Source: an uncultured Corynebacterium sp. (GTDB taxonomy: Bacteria; Actinomycetota; Actinomycetes; Mycobacteriales; Mycobacteriaceae). From it: a DNA stretch of 64,000 bases. A model generated the notes under the pieces. That model did no database searches and was not told the DNA's origin. It saw only the letters and a list, made by a program, of their open reading frames with translations. The DNA is taken from contig CAMIFC010000004.1 in NCBI GenBank assembly GCA_946220775.1, positions 1 through 64,000 of the forward strand. The letters are read 5' to 3'. Position numbers and translations under genes: made by a program. Each line of letters begins with the position of its first letter. The stretch's first letter is position 1. Below, one piece after another: positions 28,403 to 37,124 of this stretch.

Positions 28403-30402
28403 TTCTTAAGGCAATCACGAACGAGGTCTCTGGGGTTGGTCGATCACTTCATGGGATCTCCGAGGGACTCATGGTCTCAACCCAAAAAGGGTTTCGCGGC
28501 GCCAGTTACACCGCAGTACCATCTTTGAACCAGGCTTTTGTGCAACACTCTACCTACTGGTCTGGTCAGGCTGGTGGAGCCGAGCAAGTTATCGCGAAAC
28601 TTGAGCGGGACATTCAATGGATCGAAAATATGCTTACCAACCATATGGACGTTATTGAACTCCAAGATAAAATGACCGGAAACATGTTGGATAAGTTCGA
28701 TTTCACCAACGCAGAAAAAGGTGTCGGTCTCTCCAGGTGTTTTGAACCTCGTAATACCGAGCCTTTCAGTAACTTGTCCTACATCACTCCCGTTACCGTG
28801 GCGGAAGTCGGTACACCCTTGATGGCGTTAATTGCGCAGTTTACGGCTACCGATGCTGCACCCATCGCAGCTGCAAACCGGTGGGTTACCACGGCAGCAA
28901 AGATCAACGCTACTTCTGAGCAACTGATGATGGCTTCAGGTCGCCTCGCTGGAGCAACCGAAGGAGCATCATTCGATGAAGCTCGTAGTGCTCTCGAAGA
29001 CTTTGCAAAGCGGAGCCGAACCATCGCCGCGAATGCAGAGATGATGGCGGAATCAGTGTCCCTTCTGCCGATCGTGCGGAGTCAGGGACTCGCCGCGCTT
29101 CAAGCCATCCAGGCGCACACCGCTGCGATCCCAGAACCAGCGGTTCGATTGGCCACTGAGCAAGCTGAAGTCGCGACCTTTGTGAGCACTCACTTGCAAC
29201 CATCACTGGACATCGTGAAACCACCAGTTCACAACTTCGGCGTTCCCGTCAGCGGGCGAACTGGTTCCGGCGCTGCGAAACTACAGTCCTTCGCCACCAC
29301 CGGACCTGCGGCACCATTCAACGGATTCAGCGGACACATCGACCACGCAGATTCTGTGGTACCACAAGAACTCGGTCAACAATCCACCGAAGCCGTGAAC
29401 GACACTCCGAACCCGACCGCCACCACACAGCCTGCAAGTGCAGCACCACAAGCACCAAACACAGCACCCACGACTCAGGCCGTCAATCCTTCAGGAACAC
29501 CAGCACACGCGCCCGGTGGGCCAGCTGCTCCCGTATCACCAACACCAAGCACTCCAACCCTGCCAGCAGGCACCAGTCCAGCAGCTGCCAACTCCATGTC
29601 AGGCACACCACTTGCTCAGACCATAAACGGCAGGACAGTGGCGCCAGGAGGCCAACCAGTAGGCGGGCCAAACCTAGGTCCTTCCGGAAACTCCCGGATT
29701 AACAACCAAGCTTCCAATGCAATCGCCCGGAACACCGGACGTGTCGTCCGGCCACCCATGCCATCCGCACATCCAGATCTCGCAGCCAGGCGCATGAACT
29801 TGCCTGGCGCAGGTAACACCAGCCCAGGGGCACTCGGATTCAACGCTCACGGAGCAAATACGCAGAGCAATAGTGGTCGCGGGGCAAGTCTAGGCACCGG
29901 CGGCCACCGCCTCGGACACGGAAACGTATCCGGCAATACCGGTAGCGGTCTCGGTCGCACTGGCAGTGGCATCGGTTCTTTACACAACAACGCTGGTCAT
30001 AACACCACCGGTAACACCGGCCAACCCGGCCACAACACCTCCGGCCAAAACGGTCACAACGTCACCAGCCATAACGGCCAAACCAGCCAGCACAACAACG
30101 CAAACAACGGCGCCAACAACCACACCGGCCGGGGAGCCACCCCAACCACCGGAACCAATAACCTCGCGGCACAAAAGGCAGGGGTGGGTGCGGGCACGGC
30201 TGGCGTCCTGAATCAAACAAACCCTAACAACAGCGGACGCGGATTCTTCGGCGGCATGGGGCCGGGCGCCGGATCAGGCAAGAAGAACAACCGCAGCGCA
30301 GGCAAGGGCGCAGGTCAGTGGGCAGCCAGCGTCAACGAATACTTCAAACGCCAATTCCTGGGTGCCAAACCGAAAACCACCAGGGGGATCATCACGCAAT
30401 AG
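28399..30402 (+). CDS. Large WSG-containing protein with Asn/Gly/His/Thr-rich C-terminus
   Basis: 667 residues, no signal peptide or membrane segment. The N-terminal about 270 residues are helical, with YWSGQAGGAEQVIAKLE (about 53-70) that recalls WxG-type or PPE-type proteins of type VII secretion. A Pro/Ala/Thr-rich linker follows (about 330-400), then repeats of the kind NTTGNTG, GHNTSGQ, NGHNVTSHNGQ (about 535-580). ATGA overlap with the upstream lipoprotein gene shows translational coupling. I do not recognise the family with certainty; a secreted or surface-associated effector or adhesin is inference. No other type VII component is in the window. Confidence 0.6.
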   Translation: MILKAITNEVSGVGRSLHGISEGLMVSTQKGFRGASYTAVPSLNQAFVQHSTYWSGQAGGAEQVIAKLERDIQWIENMLTNHMDVIELQDKMTGNMLDKFDFTNAEKGVGLSRCFEPRNTEPFSNLSYITPVTVAEVGTPLMALIAQFTATDAAPIAAANRWVTTAAKINATSEQLMMASGRLAGATEGASFDEARSALEDFAKRSRTIAANAEMMAESVSLLPIVRSQGLAALQAIQAHTAAIPEPAVRLATEQAEVATFVSTHLQPSLDIVKPPVHNFGVPVSGRTGSGAAKLQSFATTGPAAPFNGFSGHIDHADSVVPQELGQQSTEAVNDTPNPTATTQPASAAPQAPNTAPTTQAVNPSGTPAHAPGGPAAPVSPTPSTPTLPAGTSPAAANSMSGTPLAQTINGRTVAPGGQPVGGPNLGPSGNSRINNQASNAIARNTGRVVRPPMPSAHPDLAARRMNLPGAGNTSPGALGFNAHGANTQSNSGRGASLGTGGHRLGHGNVSGNTGSGLGRTGSGIGSLHNNAGHNTTGNTGQPGHNTSGQNGHNVTSHNGQTSQHNNANNGANNHTGRGATPTTGTNNLAAQKAGVGAGTAGVLNQTNPNNSGRGFFGGMGPGAGSGKKNNRSAGKGAGQWAASVNEYFKRQFLGAKPKTTRGIITQ

Positions 30403-30517
30403 CCCCACGAACGCCCCACGCAATAAGCCCTGCAAAACCTCAAGAAAGTCTCAGAATCCAACAGATCCTCGCCGTGGAATTGTCGCACTACCTGCACTTA
30501 GCTAGGCTCAAAGCATT

Positions 30518-30994
30518 ATGAGTGAAAAGCGCACGTGGCTCGAAGGGCCGCAAATCCCCGGCCAAAATGAAGACCCGAAAAACCTCAGCAGATACGCCGG
30601 CGAAAACCTCGGCCTACCAAAAGAAGGCCCCGGATCACTATCCCCACTGATGCCGCGCATGCTCGCCCTACTCGCAGACTGGTTCATCTGCTGGGGAATC
30701 GCATTCTTCCTCCACAGCATGACCACCAAACTCGGGGACATCGCCACGATCACGTTCTTCCTGTTCATGATCTGGCGCATCCTCACCGTCTGGATCTTCG
30801 CCCAAAGCCCAGGCCACGCCATCATGGGCATTGGCGTCGCCCGACTCGACGACCCAACCAAACGCGTCGGCTTCTGGCGCTCCGTCGTACGCGTCGTGCT
30901 CACCATGTTCCTCTTCCCGCCAGTCGTCCAAGACACCGACGGACGAGGCCTCCACGACCGCGTCACCCAAACCGGAGTGATCCGCACCCGCTAA
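30518..30994 (+). CDS. RDD-family membrane protein
   Basis: 158 residues with an RDD-like domain: PRMLALLADWFICWG in the first helix (the usual Arg-Asp-Asp is relaxed), a second helix, then GHAIMGIGVARLDD and a third helix ending with DTDGRGLHDRVTQT. RDD proteins are small membrane proteins, some implicated in ion exchange; the role is not known. The mycobacterial counterpart sits between glnA1 and the DUF4191 gene as here. TAGGCT at about 30503 could be the -10 box of a nearly leaderless mRNA. Its last codons overlap the convergent LysE-type gene. Confidence 0.85.
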   Translation: MSEKRTWLEGPQIPGQNEDPKNLSRYAGENLGLPKEGPGSLSPLMPRMLALLADWFICWGIAFFLHSMTTKLGDIATITFFLFMIWRILTVWIFAQSPGHAIMGIGVARLDDPTKRVGFWRSVVRVVLTMFLFPPVVQDTDGRGLHDRVTQTGVIRTR

Positions 30995-31641
30995 CCCAGC
31001 AGTGCGGAAAGCCCCTCGTAAAACAACACCGCCGCGAACACCGCGAACAACACCGCGGCCACCGCATCAATCAAATGCGTGACGGAAAGCAACCGTGCGC
31101 GCACCGCCTCCGTCGACACGAAGAACGCCACCACACCAAAAACCACCAACGCCGTAGCAATAATCGCCACAACATAAATCGCCCCCACCCACCACGGAGC
31201 CCCCACAGGCAGAATCGGCGCCAAAATTGCCGTGAAATAAACCAGCACCTTCGGATTCGACAGATTCGTCAACGCACCCATCCGGTACGCAGACCCCACC
31301 GTGCCGATCACCTCCGACACATCAACACTCGCCGGCCCCGGCCGATTCACATAATGCGTGTACACCCCACGCGCCAAGCTCAACGCCATGAATGTCAGCC
31401 ACACCGCACCAAAAAGCTGAATATAACTCAGCACCCACGGATAACGATTCAACACAGCGCTCGCCCCCGCCACAGCTAATGTCGACCACATCAACAGCGC
31501 CGTGGAAATCCCAGCAATCCCCGCGAACGCATGCTTTCGCGACCGCGACGCCAGACGCAGCACCAAAAATAAATCCGGCCCGGGTGTGATGGCCCCGACC
31601 GCATTTACTGCAATTACTAGTCCAAGGTTTGAAAGACTCAC
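30991..31641 (-). CDS. LysE/RhtB-family amino acid exporter
   Basis: 216 residues with the typical LysE start, AVNAVGAITPGPDLFLVLRLASRSRKHAF, and five to six hydrophobic helices (AITPGPD is the family hallmark). Such proteins export amino acids such as threonine, homoserine, lysine or leucine. The start is GTG without an obvious ribosome-binding site. It ends overlapping the RDD gene by four bases and lies upstream of nothing on its strand, so it is probably a single-gene unit. The substrate cannot be read from the sequence. Confidence 0.85.
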   Translation of the reverse strand: MSLSNLGLVIAVNAVGAITPGPDLFLVLRLASRSRKHAFAGIAGISTALLMWSTLAVAGASAVLNRYPWVLSYIQLFGAVWLTFMALSLARGVYTHYVNRPGPASVDVSEVIGTVGSAYRMGALTNLSNPKVLVYFTAILAPILPVGAPWWVGAIYVVAIIATALVVFGVVAFFVSTEAVRARLLSVTHLIDAVAAVLFAVFAAVLFYEGLSALLG

Positions 31642-31659
31642 GAGGGAAAGGATAACGCC

Positions 31660-32430
31660 TTAGCGCTTGCCGCGATTCGCAGCCCTACGCGCACGACGAT
31701 TCATCCCCGACATCTGCCCGCCACGAGGAAGCGGCCCCTTCGGCAAGTTCGACTGAGGTGACTGCAAGCGCGAAATCGACTCCACCCGGGAGTTCAGCGC
31801 ATCAACCTCGTTCTTTTTAATATTCCGCGGCAGACGCATCAAATGATTCTGCAGCTTCTTGATCGGAACTTCGCCATCACCGTCGCCCACAATGACGTCA
31901 TAAATAGGGGTCTGCCCAACGATGCGCGAAATCTTCGTGCGCTCCTTGGCCAGCATCTGCTTCACACGATGCTTATTGCCCTCACCGACGAGCACGATGC
32001 CCGGCGTGCCGATAACGCGGTGCACCGCATCGAGGTTCGCGTTCTGTGCGATGCCCGATTCGACAACCCACTTCATTCCGACGCCATCGCGCAGGTTACT
32101 CAGGGCCCACGCAGCTGCGCCGGCTTCTCCCTCGATTTGCTTGTATACGCCCTGCTGGAGGCGGCGGGTGAACACCCAAAACGCTGCAAGACCGCCGAGC
32201 ACAATACCGACGATAAGGTTCAGCCACCACCAGCCAAATGCCAGCGATAGCAATAGCAGCACAACAATAGGAACCAGGAAGGCCAAAACCATCCAAGGGA
32301 TGAGAGCCTTATCCCGATCCTTCTGTAGCTTAAACGCCTGCCACATTTGTTGGCGGCGAAGCTTGCTTTGCTCCCGCTTGGCAGCCTTGGCTGCCTTCTT
32401 GTTTTCCTTCTCGCGAATGTCCTTAGCCAT
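31660..32430 (-). CDS. DUF4191 membrane protein
   Basis: 256 residues from the ATG at 32430; the frame extends 48 residues upstream but that part is not family-like. A basic coiled-coil N-terminus (KDIREKENKKAAKAAKRE) is followed by two adjacent membrane helices (about 48-95, FLVPIVVLLLLSLAFGWWW and LIVGIVLGGLAAFWVF) and a cytosolic domain with VIGTPGIVLVGEG and PIYDVIVGDGDGEVPI. It is conserved in mycolata beside lipA/lipB (Rv2219 in M. tuberculosis), of unknown function. Leftward, directly downstream of lipA, so possibly part of the lipoate unit. Confidence 0.85.
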   Translation of the reverse strand: MAKDIREKENKKAAKAAKREQSKLRRQQMWQAFKLQKDRDKALIPWMVLAFLVPIVVLLLLSLAFGWWWLNLIVGIVLGGLAAFWVFTRRLQQGVYKQIEGEAGAAAWALSNLRDGVGMKWVVESGIAQNANLDAVHRVIGTPGIVLVGEGNKHRVKQMLAKERTKISRIVGQTPIYDVIVGDGDGEVPIKKLQNHLMRLPRNIKKNEVDALNSRVESISRLQSPQSNLPKGPLPRGGQMSGMNRRARRAANRGKR

Positions 32431-32527
32431 GGCTTCCAGAATAGAACATGCAGCGGAAAGGGGGAAACGAGCCGGGCGCGGGAAGCCCGGCTGTGCTAAG
32501 AAACTAGCTACGAAACAAACGGGACTA

Positions 32528-33571
32528 CTAGCGAGCCACCACTGGCGTGTCTGCCGACTCGCCGTACTTATCAATCAGCGTGTTGGCTTCCTGCTGAGTG
32601 GAGCCTTCCAGCTTTTCATTCAGGTGAGCCAGGTTTGCCGGGATTTCCCGTCCGCGGGCTTTCATGGCCTGAGCGTAGAGGCGTCCTGAACGGTAGGACG
32701 AACGCACCAACGGGCCGGACATCACAGCAGGGAAGCCGAGGTCATAAGCCACTTCGGAGTGCCTGACGAACTCTTCCGGCTTCACCCAACGCTCGATCGG
32801 GTGGTGCATGGAGGTCGGGCGGAGGTACTGGGTAATCGTCAGGATGTCAGTACCGGCATCGCGCAGGTCCTTCATCGCCTCGTGGACTTCGTCCTCGGTC
32901 TCGCCCATGCCGAGAATCAGGTTGGACTTCGTGATCAGCCCATAGTCGTGAGCAGCGCGGATGACCTCCAGCGAGCGCTCGTACTTGAACGCCGGGCGGA
33001 TGCGCTTGAAGATGCGCGGCACGGTTTCGAGGTTGTGAGCAAATACTTCTGGCTGGGATTCGAACACGATCTCCAGCAGCTCTGGGCGGTTGGTGAAGTC
33101 CGGAGTCAGGTTCTCCACACCGGTATTCGGGTTGAGCTCGTGAATCTTGCGGACGACCTCCGCGTACAACCACGCACCTTCGTCATCGAGGTCGTCGCGG
33201 GTCACGCCGGTCACGGTCGCGTACTTCAGACCCATTTCCTGCACGGACTCGGCCACGCGGCGGGGCTCATCGCGATCCAGCGGGGAGGGCTTACCCGACT
33301 TAATCTGGCAGAAATCACAGCGACGCGAGCAGGTGTCGCCACCAATCAGGAAGGACGCCTCGCGATCCTCCCAGCACTCGTGAATATTGGGGCAGCCAGC
33401 TTCCTGGCACACAGTGTGGAGTCCAGCACCGGACACGCGGTTTTTCATGTCGCGGTATTCCGGGCCCATCTTCGCGGTTGTGCGAATCCACCGTGGCTTG
33501 GCCTCAATGGGGGTTTGTGAGTTCTTAGCTTCAATTCGAAGCATCCGGCGTCCATCTGCGGTCACAGTCAT
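32528..33571 (-). CDS. lipA: Lipoyl synthase
   Basis: 347 residues. Radical-SAM cluster motif [10 protein letters not shown] and the auxiliary-cluster motif [12 protein letters not shown], plus the downstream [22 protein letters not shown] and NLILGMGET. LipA inserts two sulfur atoms into the octanoyl chain carried by E2 and H proteins; the auxiliary [4Fe-4S] cluster is the sulfur donor. lipB, the octanoyl transferase, lies just upstream on the same strand and the lipoyl-bearing E2 gene beyond it, so substrate, transferase and synthase are clustered. ATG start; no strong ribosome-binding site visible. Confidence 0.96.
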   Translation of the reverse strand: MTVTADGRRMLRIEAKNSQTPIEAKPRWIRTTAKMGPEYRDMKNRVSGAGLHTVCQEAGCPNIHECWEDREASFLIGGDTCSRRCDFCQIKSGKPSPLDRDEPRRVAESVQEMGLKYATVTGVTRDDLDDEGAWLYAEVVRKIHELNPNTGVENLTPDFTNRPELLEIVFESQPEVFAHNLETVPRIFKRIRPAFKYERSLEVIRAAHDYGLITKSNLILGMGETEDEVHEAMKDLRDAGTDILTITQYLRPTSMHHPIERWVKPEEFVRHSEVAYDLGFPAVMSGPLVRSSYRSGRLYAQAMKARGREIPANLAHLNEKLEGSTQQEANTLIDKYGESADTPVVAR

Positions 33572-33624
33572 GACCTACACCCTACGCGGGTTAACAGATC
33601 TTTGCTAACGAGGGAATTCGCCGT

Positions 33625-34323
33625 TTAACGTGCAGAAACAGCAAGCTCGCCGTTAAGTGCCGCCTGGATATTCTTGGAGAGTAATTCACGGCAATCATCA
33701 ATCGTCACATCGCGTCCCAATTCCGCGGTCAGGGTTGTCACGCCCGCGTCGGCGATGCCACACGGAACGATGTGGTCGTAGTATTCCATGGTGTTATCGC
33801 AGTTGAGCGCCACCCCGTGCATCGTGACCCCCTTGGTCACGCGAATGCCGATGGCCGCGATCTTGCGCGCGGGCTTCAGCTCGCCGTTGACAACCCCAGC
33901 GGACAGCCACACACCCGAGCGACCTTCCACCCGACCCGCGCCTTCGAGTCCAACCTGCTCGCAGGTGCGGATCAGCGCTTCTTCGAGGCGTCGTACGTAG
34001 TCCACCACATCAACCGGATCCGCGAGTTTGATGATCGGATAGGCCACCAGCTGCCCCGGCCCGTGCCAGGTGATTCGCCCGCCACGATCCACATCCACGA
34101 CGGGCAACCCGTTATCCGGCCGGTCGGAGTCCTCGGTGCGCTTCCCAGCCGTGTATGTCGGCGGGTGTTCCAGCAAAAGTAGCTGGTCAGCGATCTTTCC
34201 GGCCGCCCTTTCGGACGCCAACCCCGCTTGCTTCTCCCAGGTCTGCTGGTAATCGACCATCCCCAGGTCGGTAACTTCAATAGGGGACTGGTCGCCTCTG
34301 ATGCTGCCTTCTTGGAATCCCAT
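33625..34323 (-). CDS. lipB: Octanoyl-[ACP]:protein N-octanoyltransferase
   Basis: 232 residues. Family hallmarks are [34 protein letters not shown], the catalytic lysine in KIAAIGIRV and the catalytic cysteine in [13 protein letters not shown]. LipB moves octanoate from acyl carrier protein to the lipoyl lysine of E2/GcvH proteins, the step before LipA. It is 53 bases upstream of lipA and likely in the same transcript. One copy of the TGGCGTCC motif lies inside the gene (34213), translated LASER. Confidence 0.96.
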   Translation of the reverse strand: MGFQEGSIRGDQSPIEVTDLGMVDYQQTWEKQAGLASERAAGKIADQLLLLEHPPTYTAGKRTEDSDRPDNGLPVVDVDRGGRITWHGPGQLVAYPIIKLADPVDVVDYVRRLEEALIRTCEQVGLEGAGRVEGRSGVWLSAGVVNGELKPARKIAAIGIRVTKGVTMHGVALNCDNTMEYYDHIVPCGIADAGVTTLTAELGRDVTIDDCRELLSKNIQAALNGELAVSAR

Positions 34324-34358
34324 GTCTTACGACTGTACTCCTTCGGGCGGTCAACGGC

Positions 34359-34402
34359 GGCGCGTCCTCCACCCCGCCTCGGCGCGTTCTCCACCCCGCG
34401 GC
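34359..34402. repeat. Two 22-bp GC-rich tandem units upstream of lipB
   Basis: GGCGCGTCCTCCACCCCGC and its near copy GGCGCGTTCTCCACCCCGC, 22 bases apart, in the lipB-sucB spacer. They are related in style to the tandem repeats at 25762, 37009 and 41801. Confidence 0.5.
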
Positions 34403-34443
34403 GGCAAGCTCCCCGCCACGACGACGAATCCCCCACACATGTG

Positions 34444-34504
34444 AAATTCCCTCGCTGAAAACCTAATCCATGAGGGTGAGACTAGGTTTTCAGCGAGGGA
34501 ATTT
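34444..34504. repeat. Palindromic repeat element, copy 2
   Basis: Perfect 22-bp arms (34444-34465 and 34483-34504; arm begins AAATTCCCTCGCTGAAAACC) with a 17-base loop. The loop shares only its ends (AT ... GAC) with copy 1 at 25660, while the arms are identical over 17 bases. This copy lies between two leftward genes (sucB and lipB), so simple convergent termination does not explain it, although it could end the sucB transcript. Confidence 0.85.
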
Positions 34505-34552
34505 GACAGGGGCGCCTCCGGGACACCCCTGAAGCACCCCGGCGCCTGAGAA

Positions 34553-36319
34553 CTAGAGCTCCAGGTCCTCCGTGAAGTCCGTGTTCTCCAGGCGGTCACG
34601 CAGCGTGGACATGAAGCGACCAGCGTCTGCGCCGTCGATGACCTGGTGGTCGTAGGTCAGTGGCAGGTAGACCATGTTACGGATGGCGATGGCCTCGTTG
34701 TCTGCTTCACCGGTTACGACTGGGCGCTTCACGATGGCGCCCGTGCCGACCATCGCTGCCTGTGGCGGAACCAGGATTGGGGTATCCGTCAGGGCGCCTT
34801 CGGAGCCAATGTTCGTGATGGTGAAGGTGCCGCCAGAAAGGTCGTCTGGGCGCAGGCGCTTGTTGCGTGCACGATCGGCGATGTCAACGATGGCCTGGGC
34901 CAGCTGTGGCAGGGACATGTCCTGTGCATCATGGATGACTGGGGACAGCAGACCGTCCTTGGTGTCCACGGCGATGCTCAGGTTGACCTTGTCGTGGTAG
35001 GTCATTTCCTTGGTCTCTGCGTTGTAGGACGCATTGACGTTCGGGTGGGAGATCAGTGCCTCAACGGCTGCCTTCGCGAAGAATGGCAGGTAGGTCAGCT
35101 TCACGCCGTGCTTGTCCAGGAACTCCAGCTTCTTCTCTGCACGCAGGTCAGCCACGCGGGTCATGTCGACCTCGTGAACCTGGGTCAGCTGAGCGGTGGT
35201 CTGGAGGGACTGCAGCGTCGTCTTCGCCGTGATCTCGCGGATGCGGTTGACCTTCTGGGTCGTGCCACGCAGTTCCTGCTTGGACTCATCAACCTTGTGG
35301 CGTGAAGCGCGTGGACCGGCTGGCAGGTTGGTCTGCGCGCCAGTGGTTACGTCCTCACCCTGGGCTGCAGCCAAGACGTCCTGCTTGCGGATACGGCCGC
35401 CAACACCGGTGCCCTCAACAGCGGACAGGTCCACGTTGTTCTTCTCAGCAAGCTTGCGCACCAGTGGCGTGACGTATGGCAGGTTGCCAGAAGCTGGCTT
35501 GCCCGCGCTGTGCTTCTTAGCCTCAGCGCTCTGAGCTGCCTTTGCTTCCTTGTCTTCGCGAGCGGATGCCTCGCGAGCCTTCTCGCGTGCCTGCGCTGCG
35601 GACTGGTCCGCGCTCTCCTTCTCTTCCTTCTTTTCGGACGCCACCGGCTCAGCCTTCTTCTCCTTGGACTTCGTGTCTTCGGTCTTGGCTGGCTTGGAGC
35701 TGGACTTTGCGGCGCCGGAGCCGATGCGGGCGATGACGTCGCCGACGTCGACGGTGTCATCCTCGTCGGCCAGGATCTCGGTGAGGGTACCGGCGACTGG
35801 GGATGGGATTTCGGTGTCGACCTTGTCGGTGGAGACCTCGAGCAGTGGTTCGTCGACGTCGACCTTGTCGCCGACGCTCTTCAGCCACTGGGTGATGGTG
35901 CCTTCGGTGACGGATTCGCCGAGCTCTGGCATTTCAACGTCGGTCGCATCGCCGGAGTCAGCGGAATCATCCGAGTCGGAGTCATCAGAGTCGGAAGCAT
36001 CAGAGTCAGAGGACTCTGCGGACTCAGCGGAGGAGTCCTTGTCATCAGCGCTGGCGTCCTGATTCTCGGAAGCGGATTCGCCTTCCTCGCCGATCTCGGC
36101 GATGACTTCGCCGACCTCGACGGTGTCGTCCTCATCCGCGTGGATCTTCAGCAGCGTGCCGGCGACTGAGGAGGGGATTTCGGTATCGACCTTGTCGGTG
36201 GAGACCTCCAGCAAAGGTTCGTCGACCTCTACCTTGTCACCAACCTTCTTAAGCCACTGAGTAACAGTGCCTTCAGTGACCGATTCGCCCAGTTCGGGCA
36301 TTTCGACGGACTGCGCCAT
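34553..36319 (-). CDS. sucB: Dihydrolipoamide acyltransferase (E2) with two lipoyl domains
   Basis: 588 residues: two lipoyl domains with the target lysine in [12 protein letters not shown] (about residues 43 and 165), separated by an Asp/Ser-rich acidic linker; a Lys/Glu/Ala-rich linker; the E3-binding domain [19 protein letters not shown]; then the catalytic core ending in [14 protein letters not shown] with the catalytic His. In Actinobacteria this E2 (SucB/AceF) serves pyruvate dehydrogenase and, with OdhA, 2-oxoglutarate dehydrogenase. ATG with GAGGAG upstream. Upstream at 36387-36400 the palindrome TGTACGCATGTACA may be a regulator site. Adjacent lipB/lipA supply its cofactor. Confidence 0.94.
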   Translation of the reverse strand: MAQSVEMPELGESVTEGTVTQWLKKVGDKVEVDEPLLEVSTDKVDTEIPSSVAGTLLKIHADEDDTVEVGEVIAEIGEEGESASENQDASADDKDSSAESAESSDSDASDSDDSDSDDSADSGDATDVEMPELGESVTEGTITQWLKSVGDKVDVDEPLLEVSTDKVDTEIPSPVAGTLTEILADEDDTVDVGDVIARIGSGAAKSSSKPAKTEDTKSKEKKAEPVASEKKEEKESADQSAAQAREKAREASAREDKEAKAAQSAEAKKHSAGKPASGNLPYVTPLVRKLAEKNNVDLSAVEGTGVGGRIRKQDVLAAAQGEDVTTGAQTNLPAGPRASRHKVDESKQELRGTTQKVNRIREITAKTTLQSLQTTAQLTQVHEVDMTRVADLRAEKKLEFLDKHGVKLTYLPFFAKAAVEALISHPNVNASYNAETKEMTYHDKVNLSIAVDTKDGLLSPVIHDAQDMSLPQLAQAIVDIADRARNKRLRPDDLSGGTFTITNIGSEGALTDTPILVPPQAAMVGTGAIVKRPVVTGEADNEAIAIRNMVYLPLTYDHQVIDGADAGRFMSTLRDRLENTDFTEDLEL

Positions 36320-36599
36320 GGTGTTGAAGCTCCTCTAGGTACACGGAATTTAGCTGTGGTCTATTTATGACCGAATACTACCCAAGTGTACGCATGTACA
36401 GTTTTCTCGCTAGCGAAGGGCGAACATTTCTCACTACGCGTTTAAGGAACGCCTGAAGCGTGTTAGCAGGATAAACGCCGGGATTGTTCAACGAAAAACA
36501 AGGTCGCTCGAGTGAAATGAACGGTTAAGCGCATTCCCTGAGACGCCAAGAACGGCGAAAAGTGGGGGAAACACCTGCGCATATCTAGGATGGACAACT

Positions 36600-37019
36600 G
36601 TGTTTAACCTCTTCGGCAGATCTAAAAATAGCCATACCCGACCCCCGCGGGCGCCGGGATCGACGATCCGCCGACCCGATTTGGATTACTTATCAACCTG
36701 GGTGCGCCAACGCGGTGGCAGCGACGCAGGCATCGAGGGATTCGTGGAGCCAGAAACCATCGTCAACGAAATGTCGGTGGTGCTGGTGGACGCGCAAGGG
36801 GACTGGACTCGCCGAAAAATCGGTGGCCCCAAAGGCATCGACGTAGTCGCGAACGCGTTGAGAATCCCCCTGTATTTTGCCGAAGAGACCGGCTACCCCC
36901 AACGAATGAGGGATCGCATCGAACGTGATCGCCTCATCCGCAACCGCCTTGAGCAGCGGGAGCGGCGCGCACGTTTTGAGCAGCGCCGCGACGCTGAGAA
37001 CCACGACGGCGACGCCTAG
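36600..37019 (+). CDS. Conserved hypothetical protein between sucB and pepB
   Basis: 139 residues, GTG start; TAGGAT at 36586-36591 lies eight bases before it, so the mRNA may be leaderless. The central part, VVLVDAQGDWTRRKIGGPKGIDVVANALRIPLYFAEE, is the kind of compact alpha/beta sequence conserved in corynebacteria at this position; the C-terminus is an Arg/Glu-rich helix. No function is recognised. The stop codon lies inside the first unit of a tandem repeat, so the last residues may be variable between strains. Confidence 0.75.
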   Translation: MFNLFGRSKNSHTRPPRAPGSTIRRPDLDYLSTWVRQRGGSDAGIEGFVEPETIVNEMSVVLVDAQGDWTRRKIGGPKGIDVVANALRIPLYFAEETGYPQRMRDRIERDRLIRNRLEQRERRARFEQRRDAENHDGDA

Positions 37020-37110
37020 CAACGGTGCCAGCGACGCCTAGCAACGGCGCCACCGTCGCCGCGCCCCAGCAACAGTGCTGGCGTCGCCGCGCCTCAGCGA
37101 CAGTGCTGGC
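37009..37110. repeat. Tandem repeats between two convergent genes
   Basis: Two 22-bp units (37009-37030 and 37031-37052, one mismatch) followed by two 28-bp units (37055-37082 and 37083-37110, two mismatches, core AGTGCTGGC). The first unit contains the stop codon of the upstream gene; the last ends shortly before the pepB stop. Confidence 0.7.
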
Positions 37111-37124
37111 ACCGTCGCGCTTAA

